Assembly: GCA_947168065.1 (NCBI GenBank)
Contig: CAMVKH010000002.1
Location: forward strand, 244,446-308,445
Length of the DNA stretch: 64,000 nt
Reading direction: 5' to 3'
DNA from: an uncultured Bacteroidales bacterium
GTDB taxonomy: Bacteria; Bacteroidota; Bacteroidia; Bacteroidales; UBA932
The position numbers and the translations under genes were made by a program. Numbering within the stretch: position 1 is the stretch's first letter; every line of letters starts with the position of its first letter. Positions 33,657-42,810 of the stretch are shown here, piece by piece. Below the pieces are notes generated by a model. The model made no database searches, was not told the origin of the DNA, and saw nothing but the letters and a program-made list of their open reading frames with translations.

Positions 33657-35093
33657 ATGACTTCCGACAACCCCGTCATAGCAGTTTGGAACCGCTGTCT
33701 GGAGATTCTCAGGGACAACCTGAATGAAGAGTCTTTCAAGACATGGTTTGGCCCGATCAAGCCGATCGCGCTCGATGCGCAACGGCTGACGATCGAGGTC
33801 CCTTCCGACTTTTGGCGCGAGTATATCGAGGAGCATTTCATCGGTATCCTGAGCAAAGTGCTCCGCCGGGAGATCGGACCGGACGTCTCGCTCGTCTACA
33901 AGGTCCGCATCCTCGATGACATCTATGTAGAGGAGCGGCCGAAGGGCGGCAAACCCCGCAACGCCGAGATTCCGTTCCCCGACATGGGCGCCCACTACAC
34001 GGGCAGCCCCTACATCATCCCCGGCCTGCGCAAGCTCAACATCGATCCCTGCCTCAATCCGATCTACAATTTCGAGAACTTCATCGAAGGCTCGTGCAAC
34101 CGGCTCGGCCGTTCGGCAGGGGAGAGCATCGCCGCCAATCCAGGCCGCAGCACCTTCAACCCGCTGTTCATCTACGGCGGCCCCGGCCTCGGCAAGACGC
34201 ACCTGGCCCAGGCCATCGGCATCGCGGTCAAGGCCCGCTTCCCCGAGAAAGTGGTGCTCTATGTCAGTGCGAACACCTTCCAGAACCAGTATATGAATGC
34301 CGCTTGCTCGGCCAAGAGCGCGAACAACGGCAACAAGGTGGCGGATTTCCTGCGCTTCTACCAGCTCATCGACGTGCTGATCATCGACGACGTGCAGGAC
34401 TTCGCCGAGAAGAAAGGCACCCAGGGTGCCTTCTTCCACATCTTCAACTACCTGCACCAGAGCGGCAAGCAGCTGATTCTCACCTCCGACAAGCCCCCCG
34501 TGGAACTGCAGGGACTCGACCAGCGCCTGCTGTCCCGCTTCAAGTGGGGTCTGAACGCGGAATTGCTGCCCCCGGCCTATGAGACGCGGCTGGCCATCCT
34601 TAAGGCCAAGTGCGCGCGCGAAGGCGTCACCATCTCCGACGAGGTGCTCTCTTTCGTGGCCCAGAGCGTCAAGACCAATATCCGCGAACTGGAAGGCATT
34701 CTCTATTCCCTGATCGCCAACGCCACCTTCAATAAGCAGGAGATCACCATGGAACTCGCGCAGCGCCTGGTCGACCGCGTAGTCACCGACCCGAAGAGCG
34801 AGATCACCGTGGGCAAGATCCAGGAAGCCGTCTGCAACTATTTCAACATCAGCAACGACGTTTTCCTCTCGAAGACGCGCAAGCGCGAGATCGTACAGGC
34901 CCGCCAGATCGCCATGTTCCTGAGCCGCAGCCTGACCAAAACCTCCCTTTCCTCCATCGGCGCCCAGCTGGGCGGGAAAGACCACGCCACCGTGCTCCAT
35001 GCCTGCAACACGGTGAGCGACCTCATGGACACCGACCGCAGTTTCCGCGGCTTCGTCCACGACATCGAGCGTCAGCTCAACAGTCCCGAGTAA
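33657..35093 (+). CDS. dnaA: Chromosomal replication initiator DnaA
   Basis: A 478-residue AAA+ initiator. Domain I (1-90) starts with the usual VWNRCLEILRDNLNEESFKTWF; a short linker follows. Domain III: PLFIYGGPGLGKTHL (Walker A, ~174-181) and LIIDDVQDFAEKKGTQ (Walker B). Domain IV ends with GGKDHATVLHACNTV, the DnaA-box recognition signature. It opens the origin at replication start. It follows an AT-rich spacer and is 21 bp upstream of pepD. Confidence 0.97.
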   Translation: MTSDNPVIAVWNRCLEILRDNLNEESFKTWFGPIKPIALDAQRLTIEVPSDFWREYIEEHFIGILSKVLRREIGPDVSLVYKVRILDDIYVEERPKGGKPRNAEIPFPDMGAHYTGSPYIIPGLRKLNIDPCLNPIYNFENFIEGSCNRLGRSAGESIAANPGRSTFNPLFIYGGPGLGKTHLAQAIGIAVKARFPEKVVLYVSANTFQNQYMNAACSAKSANNGNKVADFLRFYQLIDVLIIDDVQDFAEKKGTQGAFFHIFNYLHQSGKQLILTSDKPPVELQGLDQRLLSRFKWGLNAELLPPAYETRLAILKAKCAREGVTISDEVLSFVAQSVKTNIRELEGILYSLIANATFNKQEITMELAQRLVDRVVTDPKSEITVGKIQEAVCNYFNISNDVFLSKTRKREIVQARQIAMFLSRSLTKTSLSSIGAQLGGKDHATVLHACNTVSDLMDTDRSFRGFVHDIERQLNSPE

Positions 35094-35114
35094 CCAAACG
35101 CTAAACATAAGGCT

Positions 35115-36548
35115 ATGATGAATACAGAAAAAGTCCTGGATTTTTTCCGTGAGATCACCCGTATCCCGCGTGAATCCGGTCATGAAGAAAAGATGGTCGC
35201 CTACTTGCAGGCGTTCGCGAAGCAGCGCGGACTCGAATGCAAGACCGACAAGGTCGGCAACGTGATGATCGCGAAGCCGGCTTCGAAAGGCTATGAGGAC
35301 CGTCCTACCGTGGTGCTCCAGGGCCATACCGACATGGTGTGCGAGAAGAAGAGCACCTCCAATTTCGATTTTTCCAAGGATCCCATCCATTTCGTGATCG
35401 AGGACGGCTGGATGATCGCCCACGACACGACGCTCGGTGCGGACAACGGCATCGGCGTGGCGTCGGCGATGGCCATCCTGGACGACGATACGATCGCGCA
35501 TCCGCGGGTGGAGTGCCTGTTCACCGTTTCGGAAGAAACAGGGCTGGACGGCGCCCGTGCGGTGAAGAAAGGCTTCATCACGGGCAAGACGCTCATCAAC
35601 CTGGATGACGAAGACGAAGGCTATTTCTGCGTCGGCTGCGCCGGCGGCATGGATACGGTCGGTACCTTCAGCTACCGCGAGAAAAAGCTGGCGCCGGGTG
35701 CCGTGACGATGAAATTCACCCTCGGCGGCGGCCTGGGCGGACACAGCGGCGACGACATCGACAAGGGACGCTTCAACGGCGTGCAGCAGACGGCGCGTTT
35801 CCTGAATGAAATCTGGCCGCTCAACGTGGACCTTTGCCACATCGTGGCTGGCAACAAGCGCAATGCCATCGCCCGCGGCGGCGAGGTCGTGCTGGCCATA
35901 CCTGCCCACAGCGAAGAGGAGGTCATGGCCCGGTTCAACAACCTGGCGGCCCGCCTGAAAGCCGAATATGCCGTGACCGATCCGGGCCTGTATTTCCATG
36001 CGGAACCGGTTGAACGGCCGGCTTCCGCCATTGACCGTGCGACGGCCGGCCGCGTCATCCGCGCCCTGCTGGCCATCCCGCACGGCGTGATTGCCATGAG
36101 TGCCGACATCCCGGGACTGATCGAGACCTCGACCAACCTGGCTTCCGTCAGGATGGACAGCGGGGAGAAGATCGTCGTGGGGACCATGCAGCGCAGCGCC
36201 GTCGACAGCCAGCGTATCTTCCTCTCGCAGCGAGTTGCTGCAGTGCTTGAGCTAGCTGGCGCAGAAGTAAGACATTCAGATGGTTATCCTGGATGGAAGC
36301 CGAATATGAATTCGCATATCAAGGACGTTTGCGTGGCTTCCTACAAGCGGCTGTTCGGCCGGGAACCGGTCGTCCGGGCCATCCATGCCGGCCTCGAATG
36401 CGGCCTCTTCACGGAGAAATTCCCCGATGTCGACATGATCGCCTTCGGCCCCACGCTGCGCGGCGTTCACGCGCCGGGCGAAAGGCTTGACCTGGCTTCC
36501 CTCGAACGTTTCTGGGCGGTCCTGCTCGACGTACTTAAAACGATCTAG
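35115..36548 (+). CDS. pepD: Aminoacyl-histidine dipeptidase (M20, PepD)
   Basis: A 477-residue zinc dipeptidase. VVLQGHTDMVCEK (around residue 75) supplies the first His and catalytic Asp, LGADNGIGVA the bridging Asp, and SEETGLDGA the catalytic Glu and ligand; FTLGGGLGGHSGDDI fits PepD's lid region. It hydrolyses Xaa-His and other dipeptides in the cytosol. A stretch of ~33 codons (about 36236-36335) uses AT-ending codons and rare Leu/Arg codons, unlike the rest of the gene. It is followed 2 bp later by rpe. Confidence 0.95.
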   Translation: MMNTEKVLDFFREITRIPRESGHEEKMVAYLQAFAKQRGLECKTDKVGNVMIAKPASKGYEDRPTVVLQGHTDMVCEKKSTSNFDFSKDPIHFVIEDGWMIAHDTTLGADNGIGVASAMAILDDDTIAHPRVECLFTVSEETGLDGARAVKKGFITGKTLINLDDEDEGYFCVGCAGGMDTVGTFSYREKKLAPGAVTMKFTLGGGLGGHSGDDIDKGRFNGVQQTARFLNEIWPLNVDLCHIVAGNKRNAIARGGEVVLAIPAHSEEEVMARFNNLAARLKAEYAVTDPGLYFHAEPVERPASAIDRATAGRVIRALLAIPHGVIAMSADIPGLIETSTNLASVRMDSGEKIVVGTMQRSAVDSQRIFLSQRVAAVLELAGAEVRHSDGYPGWKPNMNSHIKDVCVASYKRLFGREPVVRAIHAGLECGLFTEKFPDVDMIAFGPTLRGVHAPGERLDLASLERFWAVLLDVLKTI

Positions 36549-36550
36549 CC

Positions 36551-37210
36551 ATGCCCCGCGTCATCGCTCCCTCCATGCTTTCCGCCGACTTCGGCCATCT
36601 CGAACGGGATTGCCGCATGGTCAACCGCAGTGCGGCGGGCTGGTTCCATCTCGACGTGATGGACGGCATCTTCGTTCCGAACATTTCCTTCGGCTTTCCG
36701 GTGTGCCAGGCGATTGCCCGGGTGGCGCAAAAGCCGCTCGACGCGCACCTGATGATCATCGAGCCCTGGACCTATGTCGAGCGTTTTGCCAAGCTGGGCG
36801 TCCAGTACCTGAGTTTCCACTATGAGGCCTGCAATCTCCGTCAGCTCCGTTCCACCATCCGCCTGGTGCGTTCCTGCGGCATGGGAGTGGGGGTGGCGAT
36901 CAATCCCGAGACACCGGCCGAGGTGCTGATACCCTGGCTGCGGCAGATCGACTACGTGGTGGTAATGGGCGTGCATCCTGGCTACAGCGGCCAGAAGTAC
37001 ATTCCGGAGACGACGGAAAAGGTAGGGGTCCTGGCGGAAATGATCGCCGCCCAGGGCGCCGACTGCTTCATTCAGGTCGACGGGGGTGTCAGTACGGCGA
37101 ACATCGCCGAGCTGGAGCGCCTCGGCGCCGGCGTCTTCGTCGCCGGTTCCGCCGCCTTCTCCTCCGCCAACCCCCTCGCAGCCATCCGCGCCCTCAAGAC
37201 CGTTAAATAA
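36551..37210 (+). CDS. rpe: Ribulose-phosphate 3-epimerase
   Basis: A 219-residue TIM-barrel enzyme of the pentose phosphate pathway (ribulose 5-P to xylulose 5-P). IAPSMLSADF is the first strand motif with the catalytic Asp; HLDVMDGIFVPN gives the metal His/Asp; DAHLMI the next; VMGVHPGYSGQKYI is a variant of the usual M-S-V-N-P-G-F-G-G-Q; IQVDGGV holds the last Asp. The Gly-to-Ser change (GYSGQ) is in a loop near the substrate. Its 3' end overlaps the convergent birA by 8 bp. Confidence 0.94.
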   Translation: MPRVIAPSMLSADFGHLERDCRMVNRSAAGWFHLDVMDGIFVPNISFGFPVCQAIARVAQKPLDAHLMIIEPWTYVERFAKLGVQYLSFHYEACNLRQLRSTIRLVRSCGMGVGVAINPETPAEVLIPWLRQIDYVVVMGVHPGYSGQKYIPETTEKVGVLAEMIAAQGADCFIQVDGGVSTANIAELERLGAGVFVAGSAAFSSANPLAAIRALKTVK

Positions 37211-37967
37211 TATACTTGATCTCTTTCGAGCCGTAAGTGTGAATGGTGCCGTCGCGGTGCTCGAGCAGGAGCCGGGATTCCGGATCGATGCCGAGGATGC
37301 GGGCCTGGATGCGGCGGCCCGAACGATGCTCCGTCGGAACGACAGTGGCCGGCATCTCCTCGAAGTCGCGCCATTCGCCGCGACGGTACAACTGGGCCAG
37401 GTATTCCGCATCATAGCCGTTGCGCGCAAACGGTGATCCGAGCTTGTCGCAGCGGGCGAAAACGGGCGCCAGCACGCGCGGAAGCGTCTCCTTGACATCG
37501 TAGCGCCGGCCCGTGACCAGCCCCAGCGACGTAGGATTGGGCAGGGAAGGGTCGAAGTCCCGCTGGTTCAGATTCAGCCCGATGCCAGCCACGGCGGATG
37601 TCACCCGGCCGTCCGCGAGCGTCGGCTCGATCAGCGTGCCGCAGATTTTCCTGTCACCCACATAGATGTCATTGGGCCACTTGATGGTGGCCTGTACGCC
37701 TTCATTGCGCAGGAAATCCAGCAGACCCAGCGCGACGACCTGCGAGAGAATGAACTGCTCGCGGGCCGGCAGCGCCTCCGGCTTGAGGAGGATGGAAAAG
37801 GTCAGATTCTCACCGGAACGGCTCTCCCAGCGGTTTCCCTTCTGGCCGCGTCCAGCTGTCTGGAACAGAGCAGCGTAGACCGTCCGGTCGGGCAGGGGTT
37901 CCTTGTCTGCCAGCAGGCGCGTGTTGGTGGAGTCGATGGTGTCAAACCAGTGGATGAAATCTGCCAT
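37203..37967 (-). CDS. birA: Biotin--[acetyl-CoA carboxylase] ligase
   Basis: A 254-residue ligase without a DNA-binding domain. DSTN near the N-terminus, QTAGRGQKGNRW (the biotinyl-AMP loop), IKWPNDIYVGDRKICGTLIE (catalytic Lys region) and GIGLNLNQ are all present. It adenylates biotin and attaches it to carboxyl-carrier proteins. The C-terminal SH3-like subdomain is seen at ARILGIDPESRLLLEHRDG. A TATCTTTG box lies 69 bp upstream, overlapping the divergent rsfS promoter region. Confidence 0.94.
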   Translation of the reverse strand: MADFIHWFDTIDSTNTRLLADKEPLPDRTVYAALFQTAGRGQKGNRWESRSGENLTFSILLKPEALPAREQFILSQVVALGLLDFLRNEGVQATIKWPNDIYVGDRKICGTLIEPTLADGRVTSAVAGIGLNLNQRDFDPSLPNPTSLGLVTGRRYDVKETLPRVLAPVFARCDKLGSPFARNGYDAEYLAQLYRRGEWRDFEEMPATVVPTEHRSGRRIQARILGIDPESRLLLEHRDGTIHTYGSKEIKYII

Positions 37968-38011
37968 ATTTTCAGTTGTATCCGGATGGCCGGATATTTG
38001 TAAGAAAGTTC

Positions 38012-38019
38012 TATCTTTG
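38012..38019 (+). promoter_or_regulatory. Promoter -7 box (TATCTTTG) of rsfS-ftsH-cdsA-psd
   Basis: TATCTTTG on the plus strand, 37 bp before rsfS. Confidence 0.6.
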
Positions 38020-38036
38020 TAAGTTCATTTACCTTG

Positions 38037-38044
38037 CAAAGATA
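38037..38044 (-). promoter_or_regulatory. Promoter -7 box (TATCTTTG) of birA
   Basis: TATCTTTG on the minus strand, 69 bp before birA. The two divergent boxes overlap each other's expected transcripts. Confidence 0.5.
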
Positions 38045-38056
38045 GTTCAATTATTG

Positions 38057-38416
38057 ATGAAGACCAAGAGTGAAGTCGGCGTAATCGCCGACGCGATGTT
38101 GGAGAAAAAGGCCCAGGATGTGGTTTCGCTCGACCTGACGAAGATCGGAACCGCCATCGCGGACCATTTCGTGATTTGTAATGCAGACTCGACGACCCAG
38201 GTCGTCGCCATTTCCGACTATGTCGAAGAGATGATGGAGAAGGAATACGGCCGCAGCGTCCTGCGCAAGCAGGGCCGCGAGAACGCCTTCTGGATCATTC
38301 TCGATTACAGTGATATCGTGGTCCATATCTTCAAGACCGACCAGCGCCTGTTCTACCGCCTGGAAGATCTGTGGGCCGACGCCGTGAAAACCACTTATAC
38401 CGATTCAGAAGCGTAA
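38057..38416 (+). CDS. rsfS: Ribosomal silencing factor RsfS
   Basis: A 119-residue Iojap-family protein that binds L14 of the 50S subunit and blocks subunit joining when nutrients are short. ADHFVICNADSTTQV and the C-terminal WIILDYSDIVVHIFKTDQRLFYRLEDLW are the conserved family regions. The ATG before KTKSEVG was chosen since the open frame upstream covers promoter sequence. Its stop overlaps the ftsH start (TAATG), so they are coupled. Confidence 0.94.
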   Translation: MKTKSEVGVIADAMLEKKAQDVVSLDLTKIGTAIADHFVICNADSTTQVVAISDYVEEMMEKEYGRSVLRKQGRENAFWIILDYSDIVVHIFKTDQRLFYRLEDLWADAVKTTYTDSEA

Positions 38417-40425
38417 TGGAAGACAACAACTACAGGCCGGATGACAACCGCCGTCCGCGCCCCGCACGGCAGCCGCACCGGGGCTTCAACTGGTTCTCGC
38501 TGATCTATATCTTCCTGCTGCTGGGCCTGGCCTACATGTGGTCGTCCACGGGTACGGCCAATCCCCTGAAGAAAGAGTGGATCGACGTCAAGGACGGCCT
38601 GCTGGTCAGCGGCGATGTGGACAAGCTGGTCTACGTGCGCAACGAGCACAAGGGAGAGATCTACCTGCGGCAGTCCGCGCTCGAAAAATACAAGAACCTT
38701 TATGGCGGCCGCGAGCCCAAGGCCGGGCCGCATTTCTACTTCCTGGTGTCGGAGAAATTCGATGCCGAAAACCAGCTTGACGCGCTCGTGGAGTCGCTGC
38801 CCGCCGAGAAGCAGTTCAAGGTGGTCGTCGACGAGCACAAGAGCTATTGGGGACCGATCATCGAATGGGTGATCTTCCCGCTGCTCCTGCTGGGCATGTT
38901 CTTCATCTTCATGCGCCCGATGCGGAACATGGGCGGCGGCCCCGGCGGCGGCATCTTCAATGTCGGGAAATCGCAGGCCAAGCTCTACGAGAAGTCCAAC
39001 AACGTGAAAGTTACCTTCAAGGACGTGGCCGGCATGGAAGAGGCCAAGGTCGAGGTGAAGGAGATCGTGGATTTCCTGAAGAATCCGAAGAAATACACCG
39101 CCCTGGGCGGCAAGATTCCTAAAGGTGCGCTGCTGGTGGGCCCTCCGGGCACCGGCAAGACGCTCCTGGCCAAGGCCGTGGCCGGCGAGGCCGACGTGCC
39201 CTTCTTCTCCATGTCGGGTTCCGACTTTGTGGAAATGTTCGTGGGCGTGGGCGCTTCCCGCGTGCGCGACCTTTTCCGCCAGGCCAAGGAGAAAGCCCCG
39301 TGCATCGTCTTCATCGACGAGATCGACGCCGTGGGCCGCGCCCGCAGCAAGAATGCCGGTTTCACCTCGAACGACGAGCGCGAGAACACGCTGAATCAGC
39401 TCCTGACCGAGATGGACGGTTTCGGCTCCAACTCGGGCGTCATCATCCTGGCTGCGACCAACCGTGCCGATATCCTCGACAAGGCCCTCATGCGCGCCGG
39501 CCGCTTCGACCGCCAGATCCATGTGGACCTGCCGGAACTCAAGGAGCGCCTTGAGATCTTCAAGGTGCACCTGCGCGGCATCAAGCTGGCGCCGGGTTTC
39601 CAGATGGACTTTCTGGCCAAGCAGACCCCGGGCTTCAGCGGCGCCGACATCGCCAACGTGTGCAACGAAGCCGCGCTGATCGCCGCCCGCAAGAACAAGC
39701 AGGAGGTGGAGAAACAGGACTTCCTCGATGCCATCGACCGCATCGTGGGCGGCCTGGAGCGCAAGAGCAAGATCATCACGCCCGAAGAAAAGAATACGAT
39801 CGCCCATCACGAGGCGGGACACGCCACGGTCAGCTGGCTGCTGCCCAACGCCAACCCGCTGCTGAAAGTCACCATCATCCCGCGCGGACAGAGCCTGGGC
39901 GCCGCCTGGTACCTGCCCGAAGAGCGGCAGCTCACCACCACGGAGCAGATGATGGACGAGATGGCGGCCACCATCGGCGGCCGCGTGGCCGAAGAGATCG
40001 TCAACGGCCGCATCTCGACCGGTGCGCTCTCCGACCTGGAGAAACTGACCAAGCAGGCCTATGCCATGGTCACCTATTTCGGTATGAGCGAGAAAGTGGG
40101 CAACCTGTCGTACTACGACTCGACGGGCAGCCGTGACATGGCGTTCAGCAAGCCTTACAGCGAGAAGACGGCGGAACTGATCGACGACGAGGTGAAGCGC
40201 CTCATCGAGCAGGCGCACGCCACGGCGCTGAAGGTGCTGACGGAGAACCGCGAAGGCTTCGAGCAGCTGGCGAAGCTGCTGCTGGAGCGCGAAGTGGTGT
40301 TCTCGGAAGACCTCGAAGCCATTTTCGGCCCGCGGAAGGGCGGGGTGGACCCCAACAAACTCCTGCGCGAAGAAGAAACGCCTGAGGCCCAGGAAACCCC
40401 TCAGGAAGAAGAACAAAAAGACTGA
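38416..40425 (+). CDS. ftsH: ATP-dependent zinc metalloprotease FtsH
   Basis: A 669-residue membrane AAA+ protease. Two membrane segments (about residues 20-38 and 150-172) flank the periplasmic domain. Walker A GPPGTGKT, Walker [16 protein letters not shown] region [15 protein letters not shown], and the zinc motif HHEAGH (around residue 460) are all normal; [13 protein letters not shown] supplies the third ligand. A short acidic tail ends the protein. It degrades misfolded membrane proteins and some regulators. Start ATG overlaps the rsfS stop. Confidence 0.97.
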   Translation: MEDNNYRPDDNRRPRPARQPHRGFNWFSLIYIFLLLGLAYMWSSTGTANPLKKEWIDVKDGLLVSGDVDKLVYVRNEHKGEIYLRQSALEKYKNLYGGREPKAGPHFYFLVSEKFDAENQLDALVESLPAEKQFKVVVDEHKSYWGPIIEWVIFPLLLLGMFFIFMRPMRNMGGGPGGGIFNVGKSQAKLYEKSNNVKVTFKDVAGMEEAKVEVKEIVDFLKNPKKYTALGGKIPKGALLVGPPGTGKTLLAKAVAGEADVPFFSMSGSDFVEMFVGVGASRVRDLFRQAKEKAPCIVFIDEIDAVGRARSKNAGFTSNDERENTLNQLLTEMDGFGSNSGVIILAATNRADILDKALMRAGRFDRQIHVDLPELKERLEIFKVHLRGIKLAPGFQMDFLAKQTPGFSGADIANVCNEAALIAARKNKQEVEKQDFLDAIDRIVGGLERKSKIITPEEKNTIAHHEAGHATVSWLLPNANPLLKVTIIPRGQSLGAAWYLPEERQLTTTEQMMDEMAATIGGRVAEEIVNGRISTGALSDLEKLTKQAYAMVTYFGMSEKVGNLSYYDSTGSRDMAFSKPYSEKTAELIDDEVKRLIEQAHATALKVLTENREGFEQLAKLLLEREVVFSEDLEAIFGPRKGGVDPNKLLREEETPEAQETPQEEEQKD

Positions 40426-40428
40426 CCG

Positions 40429-41262
40429 ATGGGGAAATCGACATTGGTACAGCGTATTGTCAGCGGCGTGATCCTGATCGCCGTCGTGGTGGGCTGCCTG
40501 TGGCTGCCCTGGGGCGTGCCGGCGTTGGCCTGCCTGATGACGGTGACGATCTCCCTGGAGTTCTACCGCCTGGTGTCCGGCGCCCGCTACCGCAAGGAGC
40601 AGGTGCTGGTGGTGCTGGCCATGCTGCTGGCCGTGGTGCTGACCTTCCTGCACCTGGCCTATGACATTCCGGTTCGCTGGCTGGCCCTCAGCGTGTTGCC
40701 GCTGGTCGCAGCGTGGTTCTGCATGCTCTTTGACGGAGCGGCGGACCATGCCTTTTCCACGGAACCCTTTTTCCCGCTGGTGTACGTGCTGCCGGCGATG
40801 CTCTCGCTGCTCCGGATCGCCTGGCCCGGCGGCGCCTTTTCCTGGCGCCTGACCCTGGGCCTGATCGTGCTGATCTGGATCAACGACATCGGCGCTTATT
40901 GCGTGGGCATGCTCTTCGGACAGCGGACCAACAGCCGCAAACTCTTTCCGGCGCTCTCGCCCAAGAAATCCTGGGTGGGTGTCTACGGGGGTACGGCTTT
41001 CACTTTCCTGGCTGCCTGGGCGGTCTGGGCCCTGTGGGGTGCGCCGGTGCTGACGCTTCCGCACTGGATGGCCCTGGCCCTCATTGTCTCGGTCGTCGGC
41101 GTCCCGGGCGACCTCTTCGAGTCGCTCATCAAGCGCCATGCCGGCGTGAAGGATGCCAGCCAGATGATTCCCGGCCACGGCGGCATGCTCGACCGTTTCG
41201 ACGACCTGCTGTTCATCCTGCCGGTAGCGGCCACCTATTTGCTTGTATTTCAATTGATCTGA
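40429..41262 (+). CDS. cdsA: Phosphatidate cytidylyltransferase
   Basis: A 277-residue membrane enzyme that makes CDP-diacylglycerol from phosphatidate and CTP. Seven or eight hydrophobic segments; the C-terminal signature SLIKRHAGVKDASQMIPGHG, followed by GMLDR, matches the CdsA pattern (S-x-x-K-R, K-D, H-G-G, D-R). SPKKSWVG is the other conserved loop. It begins 3 bp after ftsH and is followed 1 bp later by psd, so the phospholipid pathway steps are clustered. Confidence 0.94.
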   Translation: MGKSTLVQRIVSGVILIAVVVGCLWLPWGVPALACLMTVTISLEFYRLVSGARYRKEQVLVVLAMLLAVVLTFLHLAYDIPVRWLALSVLPLVAAWFCMLFDGAADHAFSTEPFFPLVYVLPAMLSLLRIAWPGGAFSWRLTLGLIVLIWINDIGAYCVGMLFGQRTNSRKLFPALSPKKSWVGVYGGTAFTFLAAWAVWALWGAPVLTLPHWMALALIVSVVGVPGDLFESLIKRHAGVKDASQMIPGHGGMLDRFDDLLFILPVAATYLLVFQLI

Positions 41263-41263
41263 T

Positions 41264-41917
41264 ATGCGCCTCGACAAAAACACCTATGGAACGGTGCTGG
41301 CGGTTTACCTGTTCAGCGCGGCGGCAGCCTTTGCGCTATGGCGCTGGGTGCCCGTCTGGTGGGTCAACACGCTGCTCACCATTTTCCTGCTTTGGTTCTG
41401 CTCCTGGCAGACCTATTTCCACATGGTGCCCGACCGCACGCCGCTGGGAGACGAACACCTGGTATCGGCAGTTTCCGACGGGAAAGTGGTCTTCATCGGC
41501 CCTGTCTTCGCCGGCGGCTACCTGCAGCGCGACTGCCTGATGATTTCGGTTTACATGGATTTCTGGGACCTGCACGCCAATTTCTGGCCGGTGACGGGGA
41601 CCGTGTCCTATGCCCAGTATTTTCCCGGCAAGCACCTGCTCGCTTTCAAACCCAAGGCTTCTGAAGAAAACGAACATTTCTGCACGGCCATCCGCACCCC
41701 GGAAGGCAAGGAAGTGCTCTTCAAGCAGCTGGCCGGCGGGTTTGCGCGCCGCATTGTCTGTTATGCGAAGAAAGGCATGGCGGTACGGGCCGGCGAACAG
41801 TGCGGTATCATCAAGTTCGGTTCACGCATCGATTACTACCTGCCGCTCGACGCGAAGGTTCGCGTCCAGGTGGGAGAGCTGGTCAAGGGCGTCAGCTCCA
41901 TTCTGGCTGAAATCTGA
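41264..41917 (+). CDS. psd: Phosphatidylserine decarboxylase proenzyme (short, archaeal-type)
   Basis: A 217-residue decarboxylase that makes phosphatidylethanolamine. Two N-terminal membrane segments are followed by the catalytic region. The self-cleavage site is seen as IIKFGSRIDYYLP (cut between Gly and Ser, leaving a pyruvoyl group), in place of the LGST of longer enzymes. Asp/His elements appear at MDFWDLHANFWPV (D-x-H). The short length fits the archaeal-type branch common in Bacteroidota. With cdsA it marks a phospholipid operon. Confidence 0.93.
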   Translation: MRLDKNTYGTVLAVYLFSAAAAFALWRWVPVWWVNTLLTIFLLWFCSWQTYFHMVPDRTPLGDEHLVSAVSDGKVVFIGPVFAGGYLQRDCLMISVYMDFWDLHANFWPVTGTVSYAQYFPGKHLLAFKPKASEENEHFCTAIRTPEGKEVLFKQLAGGFARRIVCYAKKGMAVRAGEQCGIIKFGSRIDYYLPLDAKVRVQVGELVKGVSSILAEI

Positions 41918-41930
41918 CAGGAAGCGCCCG

Positions 41931-42809
41931 CTATTCGGGGGCGTCGATGGCCAGGAAACGTTCCGGTCCCAGCATGTCCAGGGCACGCTCGATGAGCGCG
42001 CTCTTTTTTTCGTCCTTCAGCCCGGCGTGGATGTAGAGCAGGGACTCCAGATACAGGGTGAGCATGGACGATTCGTCGCGCCGGCGGAACGCGCTGCGGT
42101 CGATCTGCAGGCCCGTGGCTTTGAGAAAGCCTTCCAGCCGGTCCTGCGGGAAGAGTTCGCCGCCCCGGTAGATATTGATATAGAAGAGGATCTTGCCGTT
42201 TTCCACATAGGCGGGCACAAAGCCGCCCGGGAAGCAGAGCAACTCCACGGAGAGGCCGGCGGACTGGCAGATGGCCAGGTAGATGTAGGCCAGCACGAAG
42301 GGATTGCCTTCGCGGCTGTGCAGGGCGTTGCTCAGGAAGGCGTGCTGCGGGTCCTTGAGCTGGACGTCGTAGAGCGTGAACTTGAGCCGCCGGTAGAACA
42401 CGTGGTTCAGGATACGGATGTTCTCCACGCCGGTCCGCATGTCGGAATGCTCCACCTGGTAGGCCTCCAGGCCGGCGTAGAAGAGTGCTTCGTAGCGCTC
42501 CCGGCTCAGGGTCCAGTCGAAGAGGGAACTGATGAACCAGCCGCCCTCGAAGAGGGAGAGGGGGGCCGGGGAGCGGTTGATGAAATCCTGGAACTCGTCG
42601 AGCCGGAACGTGGCGTTGAGCCGGCGGGCGCGCTCGACGATGGCGGCTTTCTGCACGGGGTCGGACTCCCGCTCCGCGCGGTTGTGGAGGGAACGCACCA
42701 CCTCCGTGCCGAACGAGGCGAGCCGCTGGTCCACCAGGTCGGTCACCACGTTGTCCCGGTCGTCAAACAGGGCGACCAGCGGTTCCAGTATTTCGGGATC
42801 GACGGGCAT
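41931..42809 (-). CDS. SirB1/transglutaminase-like family protein
   Basis: A 292-residue soluble protein with a Transglut_core2 (SirB1) region. NALHSREGNPFVLAYIYLAICQSAGLSVELLCFPGGFVPAY fits the core: a region around the usual Cys position is Asn/Ser here (REGNPF), so catalysis is doubtful. The C-terminal part resembles TPR-like helices (SLLYIHAGLKDEKKSALIERALDM). Function is unknown. The ATG at 42809 is preferred because it directly follows the nucleoside-phosphorylase stop; the longer frame from a TTG overlaps that gene. Confidence 0.75.
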   Translation of the reverse strand: MPVDPEILEPLVALFDDRDNVVTDLVDQRLASFGTEVVRSLHNRAERESDPVQKAAIVERARRLNATFRLDEFQDFINRSPAPLSLFEGGWFISSLFDWTLSRERYEALFYAGLEAYQVEHSDMRTGVENIRILNHVFYRRLKFTLYDVQLKDPQHAFLSNALHSREGNPFVLAYIYLAICQSAGLSVELLCFPGGFVPAYVENGKILFYINIYRGGELFPQDRLEGFLKATGLQIDRSAFRRRDESSMLTLYLESLLYIHAGLKDEKKSALIERALDMLGPERFLAIDAPE

Positions 42810-42810
42810 C

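Noticed and set aside
38395..41283. A ~960-codon open frame antisense to ftsH and cdsA, and similar ones opposite dnaA-pepD and the TPR gene
   Set aside because: Same high-GC mirror effect; rich in His, Gly and Arg without domains, and opposite well-supported genes.
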